NCBI GenBank assembly: GCA_015179125.1
Contig: WHVA01000173.1
Location: 62,001 to 126,000, forward strand
Origin: Gautieria morchelliformis
Taxonomy: Eukaryota; Basidiomycota; Agaricomycetes; Gomphales; Gomphaceae
Direction of reading: 5' to 3'
DNA length: 64,000 nt
Shown: positions 53,559 to 64,000 of the stretch, piece by piece
Position numbering within the stretch: position 1 is the first letter of the stretch
How the letters are laid out: each line of letters starts with the position of its first letter
Position numbers and translations under genes: made by a program
The notes under the pieces: generated by a model
Databases searched by the model: none
What the model saw: the letters and a program-made list of their open reading frames with translations, nothing else
Told to the model about the DNA's origin: nothing

Positions 53559-55987
53559 ATGAGGGCTGTCCTCTCCCTATTACTGCTGAGCTTGCAGGCA
53601 CATGCAGGAGTTACGATCTATACACAGGTTACCTTTGGCCCCGGGACGGCGACTACTACTGGAACTTCAACCTACACAGCAGCGGCTGCCTATGACCCAA
53701 CGTCCCTTACACCACCACCAGTACCCTCTCCATCCCCAGCAAATCAGTTCCCCGTTCAGCTTTTCAGCGGGGGTATGGCAAACCTAAGCATTCCACAGAG
53801 TGGGGCATTTGTTGGCTTCAGTGTCGAGTTGTCCGTTGCAGACCAGATCTGTAAGTATCATGCCATGTCTCATATACTTTGAGTCTCATACCACCTTCAG
53901 TCGGAAAGAATGGGTAAGGTTGTCCTTGGAGCACCATGGCTGCGCTCTAACCTTTTGCCAGAACACATATCAACCCGCCTTTTCTTAATTTACTCGCCAA
54001 TATCAAGGCTCGAGCTGGTCGTGCAATTGTTCGTGTGGGGGGAAACACCCAGGAGAAAGCTGTCTTTTTCCCACAGGGTTTGTCCGGTGGTGCGACCATT
54101 TTGAAGGACAAGTCCAATGTGCAAAATCCAGTACGTGCTGCCGCGTTGTCACCCATTATGCTGCTGTATTATTGTCTAGACCGACACTCCAACTATTCAA
54201 GTTGGTGTTGACCTGCTATTTGCAATGTCAAATATTACGTCACTTGTCAACACGCAATGGTTCCTCGGTCTGCCTTTCAATGACACGAGCAACCTACGGC
54301 TTGGCATTGCAGAGTCCGGAGAGCAGATCCTAGGGGCAAGCCTTATTGGTGTCCAGGCTGGCAACGAACCAGACCTTTATGGAGACGTGAGTCGTGCATG
54401 CCTCGCTAGCAGCAGCCCCATCTAATGTATCTCTGTTTAGCACGGTGCACGCCCGAGTACATATGCACCCGCAGATTACGTGGGTGAGTTTGGTGTGATG
54501 GTTCAGGGAATCCAGAACGACGGCAACATTCGGAACAAGACCAACCTTATTGGCCCTAGTGTGTGTTGTAACTGGACACCGGAGCAGGTCTTCGATGCTG
54601 GCTTCTTGACCAATTATGTCAATGATCTGGCGTTCATAGCTGTTGAACAGTGAGGCTTTACCGTGTTGAGACATTCTATCGCTAACTCCACCGAAGTTGT
54701 GAGTAGATTGGCTGCATCCTGATCACAAACAGACTCATTGGCTGCATTAAGACCCGGACAATCATTGCAATGTGCTTCAAATAATTTTCACTTTGTTCCC
54801 TAGATACTTATGCATTCTTAACACAGATCACCGGCGTAGTAACAAACCCGCAAGATGTATTCTCGAACTACCTGAATCATACCTCTGCGACGAACCTAGT
54901 CCAGCCATATCTCAACACCTCTCAGATAGCATTGCAGAATCAGAAGCCGCTGATCATGATGGAAACCAACACGGCGTCGTGCGGAGGGTTTCCTGGTCTC
55001 TCAGACAGCTTTGGTGCGGCATTGTGGGGCCTCGATTTTTCACTCCAGATGGCTTTTGCCAATTTCAGTGGAGCAATGATGCACGTTGGTGGTCAAAATG
55101 TGTACTACAATGTGAGTCACTTCCTGTGATAGACATGATTGATCCTTAGTTGGACTTTTCAGCCCTTTACCCCACCCCCTGGATCGCTCGCCCGCAAAAA
55201 GCAGTGGACTATTGGCCCGATGTACTACGTGTCACTGATCATAGCCGAAACCCTGGGCTCCTCCAACCAGTCCCAAGTTGTCGACCTGTTCATGAACTCC
55301 AACAATATATACACACCTGGCTACGCCATATACGAGAATGGAACTCCAACTAGAGTTGCGCTTTTCAACTTCATCACAGATCCCTCGGGCGCAAGCAACT
55401 ATACCGCTAGCATATCGGTAGGTGGTAGTGGTGCCGGCCAAGCGAACGCGTCCCCGTCTCAAATTTCTGTGCGATACTTCACGGCACCTTCAGCTGCCAC
55501 AAAGGGAAATTTCCAATGGGCGGGTCAAGTGAGTCACTGAGGCGCTTAATATGCTTCAGCACCGACATTATTCGCACTGCAGACATTTGGCGACGTCTTT
55601 GGTTCGGACGGTACGCTACAAGGCATAGAGCAGACCATAACTATCACATGCGACACCGGTGCCAACACATGTTCTGTGCCAGTCCCAGCTCCCGGCTTCG
55701 CGCTAGTATTCTTAACGTCTCAGGCCCTTCAGGAAGCGACACCGAATGGAGACTCGCAAACAACCTTTGCAACTACAGCTGCCACTGTCACTCTGAAGAA
55801 TACGGCGACCATCGATTCCTCTGTGCTTGCCACCTCGAACGGTCGTGGTGGCTCCAGTCAGCAGCTGGGGAGTACCAGTTTTGGGAGCAGCAGCGGTGCC
55901 ATGGGGGTGATGCATGCACTCCCGGGTGCCTTGGCATTGGCGTGCATGGCAGCAGGCGCAGCGGTTGTTGGACATATGACGCGATAA
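53559..55987 (+). CDS. GH79 glycoside hydrolase (glucuronidase/heparanase-like), GPI-tailed
   Basis: Predicted secreted, GPI-anchored enzyme that removes glucuronic acid residues from glycans such as arabinogalactan or proteoglycan chains. Signal peptide: MRAVLSLLLLSLQAHAG. The TIM-barrel family motifs are present: VRVGGNTQEKA, VQAGNEPDLYG (acid/base Glu about 221), AVEHYP, and METNTASCGGFPGLSDSFGA (nucleophile Glu about 350). The tail (LPGALALACMAAGAAVVG) suits a GPI signal. Exons: 53559-53850, 53901-53913, 53962-54130, 54180-54386, 54441-54649, 54697-54698, 54752-54771, 54827-55111, 55163-55528, 55583-55987, giving 655 residues. All introns are 47-55 nt. The sixth exon would be only 2 nt; without it the frame fails, with it the protein reads EHYPDNHCNITGVV. 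If that is wrong, the gene may be damaged near 54650-54770. The other exons fit the family well. Confidence 0.85.
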
Positions 55988-56650
55988 CATACAGCTCACG
56001 TGTGTTAGATAGACCTTCTTTGGACATGATTCTCGCCATTTTAGGAATGTATTTTATTCACTACCTATGCCAGATATTGGCCTAATCAAGAGCGATGGTG
56101 TGACCTGGTTTTTTGACCCGGTGATTGGGTTTGGTCGGGAATCAGCGCCTGACCCAGCGCCTGCAATGACAGCGGCAGTTTGGCCTCCGTTGTCCTCTTG
56201 ACCTGAGCAGGAACAGGTACTGTATCCGGTTACTGTTCGCAGATTTCCACTGTCGCTCGCTAATGGACGCCATAAACCTTGGATACTCATCTGATGTCCT
56301 CTGGCTTGACCCAGAACTTACTGCCAGTACCGCGCACTCCACTCTTGATTAGGAGCTTGTAATTTCTGGCCAAGTGGTTCGAAATGCCTGGTTATCTCAC
56401 CGTATCCGGTTACTGAACTGGTCCGAACAACGGTGGGAACAGCCTCGACTCGGATGTCATGACTCCCAATTCAGTCATGACACTCGAACACGTGCCTTGC
56501 TAGCGCTTGTCTCGGTACATAAACTGTGAACAATGGGGACTACAATTCTATCTCTGGTTAACTGTATTGCTTAAGTCTTTGGGGCGTCTGTTAGCTGCGC
56601 CCGAAGGACCACACCTCCCTCTCAAGTGGCTCCCGTAAAAGCTGACTCTC
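55988..56650. other. Intergenic between GH79 and first DUF6533 gene
   Basis: GTATCCGGTTACTG occurs twice (about 56221 and 56402), which may be a paired control site. Otherwise I see no gene and no transposon. It should hold the GH79 terminator and the promoter of the next gene. Confidence 0.35.
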
Positions 56651-58587
56651 ATGAACATTACTGAAGCGGCCTACATTGTGCAATACGAGGAGCTGTGAGT
56701 AGCCTCCCACATGCCTTCAAACCATGGCCCTGATGTTTCCCAGCATTGCTACTAATGTGAGCAGCCTGGTGATCGATGTTCGATGATGTTTGAGTAGTGA
56801 GCACTGAGTGGCGCATCTTACCGCAAGTACTTTGGTATTGCTAGTTTCGTGGTTTTGTTGTACGACCATATCTTGACGTTTAATGATGAGGTGTGTCGTG
56901 TCGTTCCGAAAGCTGCCTGGTTTTAACTCCAAGTCCCAGGTACACTATATATGGTGTAGCAACAAAAAGCTTGGTAAGTGGTATCCTGTTTCTGTGTACT
57001 ATCGTTCTCACTTATGTTCACAGTATCGTGGCTCTTCCTTCTGGTATTTGCCTCAGCCTTCTTGAAAATTTTACAAATCTGACACATCTATTCACCAGAA
57101 CCGTTATGTTACACCGCTGGGGTTTATTATCAACATCAGCGGTCCGTATCATCCCTTCAACAACACGCAAATTTGCTTGACCTTCATCCGCAGCGTACAC
57201 GTCAACCTTATGGACTCCCTTGGTAAGTCCTCTGGGCTTGGTCCAAATCAAACTTTGACTGTTTCTTGCCTCAGATGTTTGTAGAATAAGGGCTGAGTCC
57301 AGTTTTATAAGTGTTGATTTGCGGTCTCTACCAGATGTCAACATTTCGTGAGATACGAGGGAAGCATGACATTACTAGGCATCTCTATCGCGTCAATGAT
57401 GATGGGAGTCCGGTATGCATCCACACTATTGCTATGTATCCTCCTTACGAGCATATTGCAGCGTAAAGGCTATATACCACGGAAATCGATTTGTACCAGC
57501 AGGGCTGTTGTGTCTGTTTTTGATCATGGTTGGCGTGAACGCGTGGTTACTGTCTACGGGGCAGCGTAAGTTGACCAAGCTCGACATTACATTGCGCCGA
57601 TTGGACTGACCTCACTGCCAGCTGTCCTTCATTTCCCGCATATCCACGGTTTGTCTTACCGAGCTCACCCAAAGACATCGCTCATCATACATCTACTTAG
57701 GGTGCAGCATGATTTTCGGAGAACACATGTACGTCTACTCAATTCAAATCAATGGAGCCGGGCCGAAGCTCAGTACAATGGCAGTGGTAGTTGGGGTTCT
57801 GCTTCTGCTTGGCTCCCGCTTCTGTATGACACAGTTGTGGTCGGGCTGGTGATGTATCGTACAAGAGAACTCCTCCCAATCAGGACTGGAGGACAATATC
57901 GTGTGGTTGAGACCCTCATGAAAGATGGATTGATGTATTATAGGTAAGAGATTCCACGCAAGTCCAGCAGTAGCTGACATACCCCCAGTGTAATTCTGGC
58001 GGCGAATCTTGTGCTGGCTGTAATGATCGTGAGAAGCAGTGTGCGTTCTTATAAGAAAGGTTGTGCAGCCTACTCATAATACTATTTAGGACGGTGTCAA
58101 GAACATTTGCGCGCAGTAAGTCGCTTCCCATTTTGTTATGTTTCTATGAGCAGTCTAACACATCCTTAGATTTCAGCTTCTGTGAGTTGCCACCGTTTTG
58201 TCGCTGTCACACATTGAACTCGTCTGCATCCCTTACTGCGTGCAGTATCACTGTACGTTCCAAATACGATAGATGCCGCATGATCATGTTAATAATCATA
58301 AATCTAGGTGACGATGATGAGCCGCATCACGCTCAACCTTCGCAAGAACATGCAACGGCCCGTTCCGGAGATGGTATCATCAACAGACACATCGGTGATG
58401 AATATCACACGCTTGGGATCCTCGAGTCGTCCAGGAAGCCGCGCAGATCTTTTAAGGCGTGCATCTATGGAACGGTTCAGACATGGCCGAAACTCCACCG
58501 GATCGAAAGATTTGGAAGCGTACGTCCTTGACACATTGCCGGAGGAACTCGACAGCCATGGATATGAAGAATGGCGGGACCATTAAT
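56651..58587 (+). CDS. DUF6533 multi-helix membrane protein, copy 1
   Basis: Member of a large mushroom family of about seven-helix integral membrane proteins of unknown function. The DUF6533 signature is visible: YFGIASFVVLLYDHILTFND (about 56830-56890), then VHYIWCSNKKL (56940-56973), VSWLFLL (57024-57043) and NRYVTPLGFIINIS (from 57099), with introns of 49-55 nt. Later exons give CQHFVRYEGSMTLLGISIAS, AIYHGNRFVPAGLLCLFLIM, WLPLLYDTVVVGLVMYRT, a VILAANLVLAVMIVRSS helix and TMMSRITLNLRKNMQ, then a hydrophilic, Ser/Arg-rich cytoplasmic tail ending ELDSHGYEEWRDH. Start taken at 56651 (MNITEAAYIVQYEEL, donor GTGAGT) by analogy with copy 2; the link to the second coding exon and the splices at 57200-57350 are not resolved. 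The topology of a receptor is suggestive only. Confidence 0.75.
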
Positions 58588-60154
58588 TCAGCATCTCCTG
58601 CCGAGCAAACTGGGGAACTTGGACATTGACTTAGTTAATTACGGTTAAGGGTATAAAAATCCTGCGTTGTCAAGAGCGTGTAATAGAAATCAGTCGGGTG
58701 ATTCCATTGTTTGAACAACACTGGATCTATATGTCCATTCCTGAGTCGACCCCGGGCGTGAATGTTGGCATACATCCCCCACAAAGAAATAGTGGGTCAT
58801 CACTGTAACTTTTCCGGTCGCTGCTGCTGGTCAGAGGGACTGGCCTTGTAAGGTGATCATCGATCCCATCAACCGCATCAACCTACCCATCTCTGTGGTT
58901 CTGAAACCGCTTAGGCTCCAAAAAAATACCAAAGCTTCAGGCTGACACACATAATTAATACAGCGGACCTGTAGCACAACGGCAAGTTGTACGATGGATG
59001 GTACAAAAATTCGGAGAGCTCGGAAACGACGTAGACTGTTGCCAACGTAGATTGAACCTCTGAAACTAGCATTAATGTGTATTGTCGCACCAGACTTCCA
59101 CATACCACTGTGCACCCTCCCCTGAATTAATTTTACTGGTAATCGCTACTAGCTCTAGTAGTTGCCCATCACAATCGGAGGCCGCGGGAACTGGGCACGT
59201 TCATGTTCAGCAGGTACAATGTGGTGACTACCATCGTTGCTGTGGCAGGGTGCATGTAGGTATTGTTCTTCTTATATGAAAAAGGCGTATGGCAAAACAC
59301 CCTGTGACAAAGTTCAAACTGATGCTGATCTGCACAATGCAGTGCGACCAATTTAGTAACCATAAGCAACAGCGTGGATAGCTTCTCTTTATATAAGGCT
59401 GTATAATACTTACATATGAGAATTTGGTACAGTAAGGCTTGGGAAAGGTTCCTACTCACACAGCCAGAAGCCTTCCAGGCAACGCAATGACGATATCGTA
59501 GTACTACTACTCGTCCCTAGCATCCCTTGCACTTAGAATCTAAACAATTGCCAGATAAAGAAGAAGGTAAGCGCTGGGGACCAGAATCACTAATCGTTAC
59601 ACGTTACGTAGTAGCGTGGAGTGGGAAACAGTGCGGGGGACACGAGCGGAAGTCTAATTCAAGGCCCCGACAACTCCGAACAGTGATTTCAAAATACCTA
59701 ATCATTGATGCCACTGGATCAGGGCCGTACCCCCTTTGCTCCATTTGGCAACAGGTGGCCCGGGATACAGGTCAGTGTATGGAGTCTTAGCCTTAGGTTT
59801 TTGGCACAAGAACGAGGTACTGCTGTAACTCGCTGTGTAGGCTCAAATCACACAGATTCTATGATTCAACAGGCCTGGTGCACTTGTTTATCAGTTCCCA
59901 CCGCCAGAGAATTGAAATGCACTGGTCTGTACTGATCATGGGACAAAGCAGTGGCGCTAGCTGGGCGTAGTCACGCAGCATTTGCTCCACTGCAAAGTGA
60001 CTTCGCCACCCTCAACTTCTCTCGCCATTTCTCCCTACTACCAATCCCTTAGAGGTTCCAACGACATTAGATGCGTTAAAGAAGTTGTAAAGTCAAAACT
60101 CCACATTCCAGTTTCACCTGCGCGGAACCTCTTTACTTGGAGCGCTTTGATAGC
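58588..60154. other. Intergenic between the two DUF6533 genes
   Basis: 1.57 kb without a recognised gene, transposon or RNA gene. Open stretches stay under 97 codons and have no domain. It should contain the terminator of copy 1 and the promoter of copy 2. Confidence 0.35.
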
Positions 60155-62108
60155 ATGTCAAGCAACTCAGCCGGAGTTTATGCGACTGAATTCCAAGAAC
60201 TGTGAGCCGCCTGAGTGTCAAGAAGCTGAACTGTATCACGCTAACGTCTCGGACAGAGTTAACACTAATGTACGTGTCTTGATGAGGAAATCTCGTTTGC
60301 AGTTCACGATGTTGAATATAAATTGGGATCCCGCGTTGCATAGTACATTGGGATAGCCGGACTGGCGATTCTGCTCTATGATCATCTCATAACATTTGAC
60401 GTTGAGGTAAGGCAACACCTTCCCGCTGGTTTATTTGCCCGCCACGAGCCCTGGTCCCCTTCCCAGATTAAGTACATTTGGCGTGGCAGCAAAAAACCAG
60501 GTGATGATCTGACCTGTCATCTCACTGGAAATATCACTAATACGAGATTTCCAGTCATTTGGCTTTTCTTGATTGTATGTCGGGAGGTGTCCTAGCTTAA
60601 CCTGAATATTGAACCGTATTTAGAACCGTTACCTTACCCCGCTGGGGTTTGTGGTTAACATCAATGGTGCGCAAATTCTGATCTGAGTCGCGAGAACTTC
60701 ACACTTGTAAACATATCTCCAGCATACACATCATCTGCCTGGAACGATGAAGTAAGTCGCTAACCATTCTTTGGTTTGACAAAGTCTCAAATTTGTTTTA
60801 TATTCTAGACGTCTGTAGGGCCCATACATACATGATGATACATCAACTCAACAACGGTTTCTTCAGTTGCCGACATTTCGTTGTATATGAGGGGATAATG
60901 GGGTTTGTTGGCGTTGCTATCGCATCCCTTATGATGGCATTCCGGTATGGTGTTGGATTTCAAAGCTGGCTCCTGCTCATGATCGTTGCTTAACTATCAG
61001 TGTGGTTGCTGTTTACCACGGCAATCGGCACGTGCTGGCCCTTATATCATTCCTCTTCTTGGCCATGGTTGGCATTAACATATGGCTGTTGACTACTACC
61101 GGTCGTAAGTACACTTCCAACGTTTTCCGCGATTCGTGGCAGTAACAATTACACAAGCCGTGATACATCCTAGGATACACGGCAAGTTGGCAGTATTATT
61201 ATTGCTGGTTTAACGACCTGACATATCTCTGACAGGCTGCAGTATGCTATTCGGGCAGGGAAGTCATCATGTGTGGGTACGCTCGTAACGAGTACTAAGG
61301 GTAGCGCTCACACATTCTGAAAATAAGAGGCGGCTGGGTGTCTGCCACGGCGTGGTCTCCTCTTGTTTACGACACGGCAGTCGTCATTCTGATCGTGCTG
61401 CGTACCCAGTACATTGTTCGCTCTAAAGTCGCAGGGAGGGTGGTGACTATCCTCATTCGGGACGGTTTGTTGTACTTCAGGTATGGCGTTACACGTCCCT
61501 CGTTTCGTTCGCCGATAAGGTATGACTTACCCCTTGGATATGACGTAGCGTTATAGTGGCGGTAAATCTTGTTTTGGCGGTCATGATCGTCAGAGCGCCG
61601 GTACAAGTTCCGCTTGGTACAATTACTCCATAATTCTGATCACCCCCCGGTCTCTTTAGGACGGCATCAAAAATATTTGTGCTCAGTGAGCTTCCCACTT
61701 TTATGAGGGTATCGATCTAGCATTTAGCGACTAATTGCACAGATTTCAACTGCTGTAAGTTTATATCAAAGACCAGTGTCCGTTGTCTACGTCTCACGTG
61801 GAATGTTTGCATATGCACAGCATGACGGTGAAATACTAAACACTTGTGACTTGGTAGCATACGCGGACGCGCTGACTTTCTTACAGGTTACCATGATGAG
61901 CCGCATCACTCTTAGTCTGCGAGCGAACATGGATCCGGACCAAGAAAACAGTTTCAACAGTTTCAACAGTACGATCTCTACGTTCATAGGTCCGCCAGAT
62001 ATCCCACTGCAAAGTTTCGAGGCGCCTCCCAGGGCCATAGTGAAACGTGGACCTGTTCAGAAAGGACACGGGCATGTATCAGCCTATGCAGCGATGGGAA
62101 CAATGTAA
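60155..62108 (+). CDS. DUF6533 multi-helix membrane protein, copy 2
   Basis: Tandem paralogue of 56651-58587. Exon 1 (MSSNSAGVYATEFQEL, donor GTGAGC) is followed by LGIAGLAILLYDHLITFDVE (60344-60406), IKYIWRGSKKP (60467-60500), VIWLFLI (60555-60574) and NRYLTPLGFVVNIN. Exon lengths of 34 and 20 nt for the third and fourth exons are the same in both copies, which shows common descent. Later pieces are CRHFVVYEGIMGFVGVAIAS, VAVYHGNRHVLALISFLFLA, WSPLVYDTAVVILIVLRT, IRDGLLYF, VNLVLAVMIVRAP and TMMSRITLSLRANMD, then a tail with a FNSFNST repeat ending SAYAAMGTM. The tails of the two paralogues have diverged fully while the helices are conserved. Several middle splice sites are uncertain. Confidence 0.75.
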
Positions 62109-62330
62109 AATTCGCCATTTTATTTTGGACACTGTAAGCCTTCAAAAAATAATCATCAACTCACTCCTTGGCACAAGCTTATGGTTACTGAAAGGGCTTA
62201 TTAATTGGAGTATTATCCATCTATTGTTCCTGTTGTAAAACCGGTCATACTTGACTGATCACTGATCCCATTGTCCCCTTTGCGCATTGTTCTCTTTGTG
62301 CAGTTTCCCTTGTGTAGCATCCTATCGTTT
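62109..62330. other. 3' flank of DUF6533 copy 2
   Basis: AT-rich, with TTATTAATTGG and T-rich stretches that fit a fungal 3' region. No further gene was seen. Confidence 0.3.
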
Positions 62331-64000
62331 TATCCGATTGTTTTGATTCCTCTTTTAGTGTACAAAGGAATCGTATAGTATATGTAGCGTACGCTTGTAC
62401 GACGACCTCTCAGCTTCCACTGAAGTCGTCTTAGCCAGAGTATCCGTCTAAGACCTCTGCGCCAACTGGTTATGGGCCCCACATTCTAAATCGCCCTAAC
62501 TGACATTGCTTTTAAACAAGCACACTCTGGCTACCCCTACAGACAGTCAACCTTGTGCCACATTCCCTCCACCTGCTGTTTCCACACCCAACCATGGACA
62601 ACACAACCACCTCGAAACTATTGTCCACCATCGAGAAGTTTGATGGGACAAACTGGGACAGCTGGGCCTTCTCGCTGAAAGCCACACTCACGTTCATTGA
62701 CACATTATGCATCACTGAAGGGACCGAATCAACTCCTTGAGTACTCCACCGACTGATGATGAGCGCAAATGATTCAATGATTGGGAGAAACGTTCTTGAC
62801 AAGGCCTCCCTACTACTGGTCTCAGTCAAGCCTTCCGTCCACCAGGGAGGATAATCAAAAAGGTCACGTGATACAGCATATATGAGTATATAATATATAT
62901 TATAAGAGTATTAATAACAAAATATAGGAATATATATTAGTATTTATAAGGAGAATAATAGATGTTATTAGAAGATTCTGTATATATTTAAACATTTTGG
63001 AGATATATATACATATGAGACAGTATTAGACTACAAGATAGAGTAATAGGTACTTGGACAGATGCTTCTAACAGATATGAGTAGGAGTATTAGTATGAAT
63101 AGTTATAATGTCATAGAGAGTATTAGAGTATGGTATGAAGTAATAGTACTTGGATAGATATTTGTAATATATATGAAAAGGTGTATTAATATGAATAGTT
63201 ATAATGATATAGTGTATATTAAAAGTTGGTAGAAAAAATAAGAAGAGGTGTAAAAATCAAAAGAGGTGTTCTCGTCAGCAGAGCCGCTGCTCTGGAGGGA
63301 CAAAAGTAGAATTATTTATATCCCAACAATAAAATTGCCATATATTTTCATGCTCTTCTTTTCTATAATCTGAGAATAAAATGGGTGAAGCTACATGCAA
63401 TAAAAAGTTGCGAGCATCTGCCCAGTCCCTCGACATGATGAAAGCCCTAGAGGAAAATTGGGGTAATCTCAAGACAACTTACAGAAGAAGGACTGGCCTA
63501 AACCTCTGGGTCGACTATCGGAGATACACAACCATGAGTTTCTCACTTGACACCCAGCTCACTCAGCAAATTGAGGAAATGTCTGAGCTGAAGAACTGCA
63601 TCATTGCAGTGGGCCTAGCCATCAGCAACCCTCAACATCCTCCAGGCCCTACCCTCATCATATGAAATTGTGCAGCAGACAATCCTTGCCACCATCACCG
63701 ATTTTTCCAAAATCAACTGGGGGAATACACAGAGCCACATCCTGTCTGAGGAGCTTTGACAGGGCTAGCAATCAAGCACAAATGCCATCTACCCAAAGTC
63801 GAACATTGGAAAGGACAAGTGCAATTATTGCACCGGCACCAGACATTAGGAAAAGGACTGCTGACACAAGGGCTCATGGCCTCTCATGCAAAGAGGCCCA
63901 GTCTGAAGCATGAAAAGGAATGGGAAAGAAAAAGGAGAAAAAGGAGAAAAAGGAAATGGGAATGGCACCCTCAGTGAGCGCTGTTATATTAGACAATCCT
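62331..64000 (+). mobile_element. Copia-4 5' part (LTR end, primer site, Gag), split by X
   Basis: A primer site GGTTATGGGCCCC (62470) follows probable LTR sequence (62331-62469). Gag starts MDNTTTSKLLSTIEKFDGTN (62594) and goes on after the X insertion with ALEENWGNLKTTYRRRTGLN at 63440. A zinc-knuckle-like, then Lys/Arg-rich region is reached near 63800-63970. The element runs out of the window. It has several breaks. Confidence 0.65.
62846..63422 (-). mobile_element. Family X, copy 4
   Basis: Runs from GGAGGATAATCAAAAAGG to GAGCATCTGCC, 577 bp, flanked by the 3-bp duplication CAG (62843-62845 and 63423-63425). It is more diverged than copies 1-3. It interrupts the Gag region of Copia-4. 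Confidence 0.85.

Noticed and set aside
58588-60154. Possible third DUF6533 copy between the two genes
   Set aside because: No YDHxLTF, NRYxTP or MMSRITL motif occurs in any frame of this stretch.

Overview
The window reads as a repeat-choked stretch of a basidiomycete mushroom genome (Agaricomycetes is likely; I do not name a genus). The evidence is 47-60 nt GT-AG introns, a GPI-tailed GH79 glycosidase, DUF6533 membrane proteins, an F-box protein with a basidiomycete-style F-box, chromodomain-bearing Ty3/Gypsy elements with an extra 3' reading frame, Ty1/Copia elements primed at a GGTTATGGGCCC-type site, pogo-like and hAT DNA elements, and mixed GC content. No bacterial, organelle or viral-genome features were seen.

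Layout. 1-7.15 kb: Gypsy debris on both strands, containing a ~340 bp foldback element, two solo LTRs with perfect 5-bp target duplications and a reversed chromovirus end. 7.6-10.7 kb: an F-box gene on the minus strand with a 1.27 kb solo LTR inserted after its third codon. 10.7-22.8 kb: a nest. An RT-type element hosts Copia-1 (10985-15752) and a small 3-bp-TSD element (family X), and X hosts Copia-2 (16738-22490). Copia-2 looks whole, has twin LTRs and is evidently recent. 22.8-28.6 kb: Gypsy debris with a hAT MITE, then Copia-3 with its 3' part inverted. 28.6-33.7 kb: a 5 kb segment bounded by ~450 bp inverted repeats. It holds a four-exon gene with a forkhead-like fold and a hAT element (30696-32049) carrying host gene fragments, one recognisable as DUF2235. 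34.4-37 kb: a pogo-type DDE transposase gene. 38.9-41 kb: X inserted into X, with a further insert inside. 41-53 kb: LTR pieces, a 5.5 kb chromovirus with a rearranged order, and more Gypsy debris. 53.5-62.1 kb: the only transposon-poor island, with a GH79 gene and two tandem DUF6533 genes. 62.3-64 kb: a Copia gag region split by another X copy.

The host genes do not form an obvious pathway. The GH79 enzyme probably acts on glucuronate-containing glycans at the cell surface. The two DUF6533 proteins are seven-helix-like membrane proteins of unknown role that arose by tandem duplication. The F-box protein would supply substrate choice to an SCF ubiquitin ligase. The main interest lies in host-transposon interplay: an LTR placed to give an F-box gene a new promoter and start codon, DNA elements carrying gene fragments, a forkhead-like gene inside a long-inverted-repeat unit, and a GH79 gene whose reading frame is best explained by a 2-nt exon.
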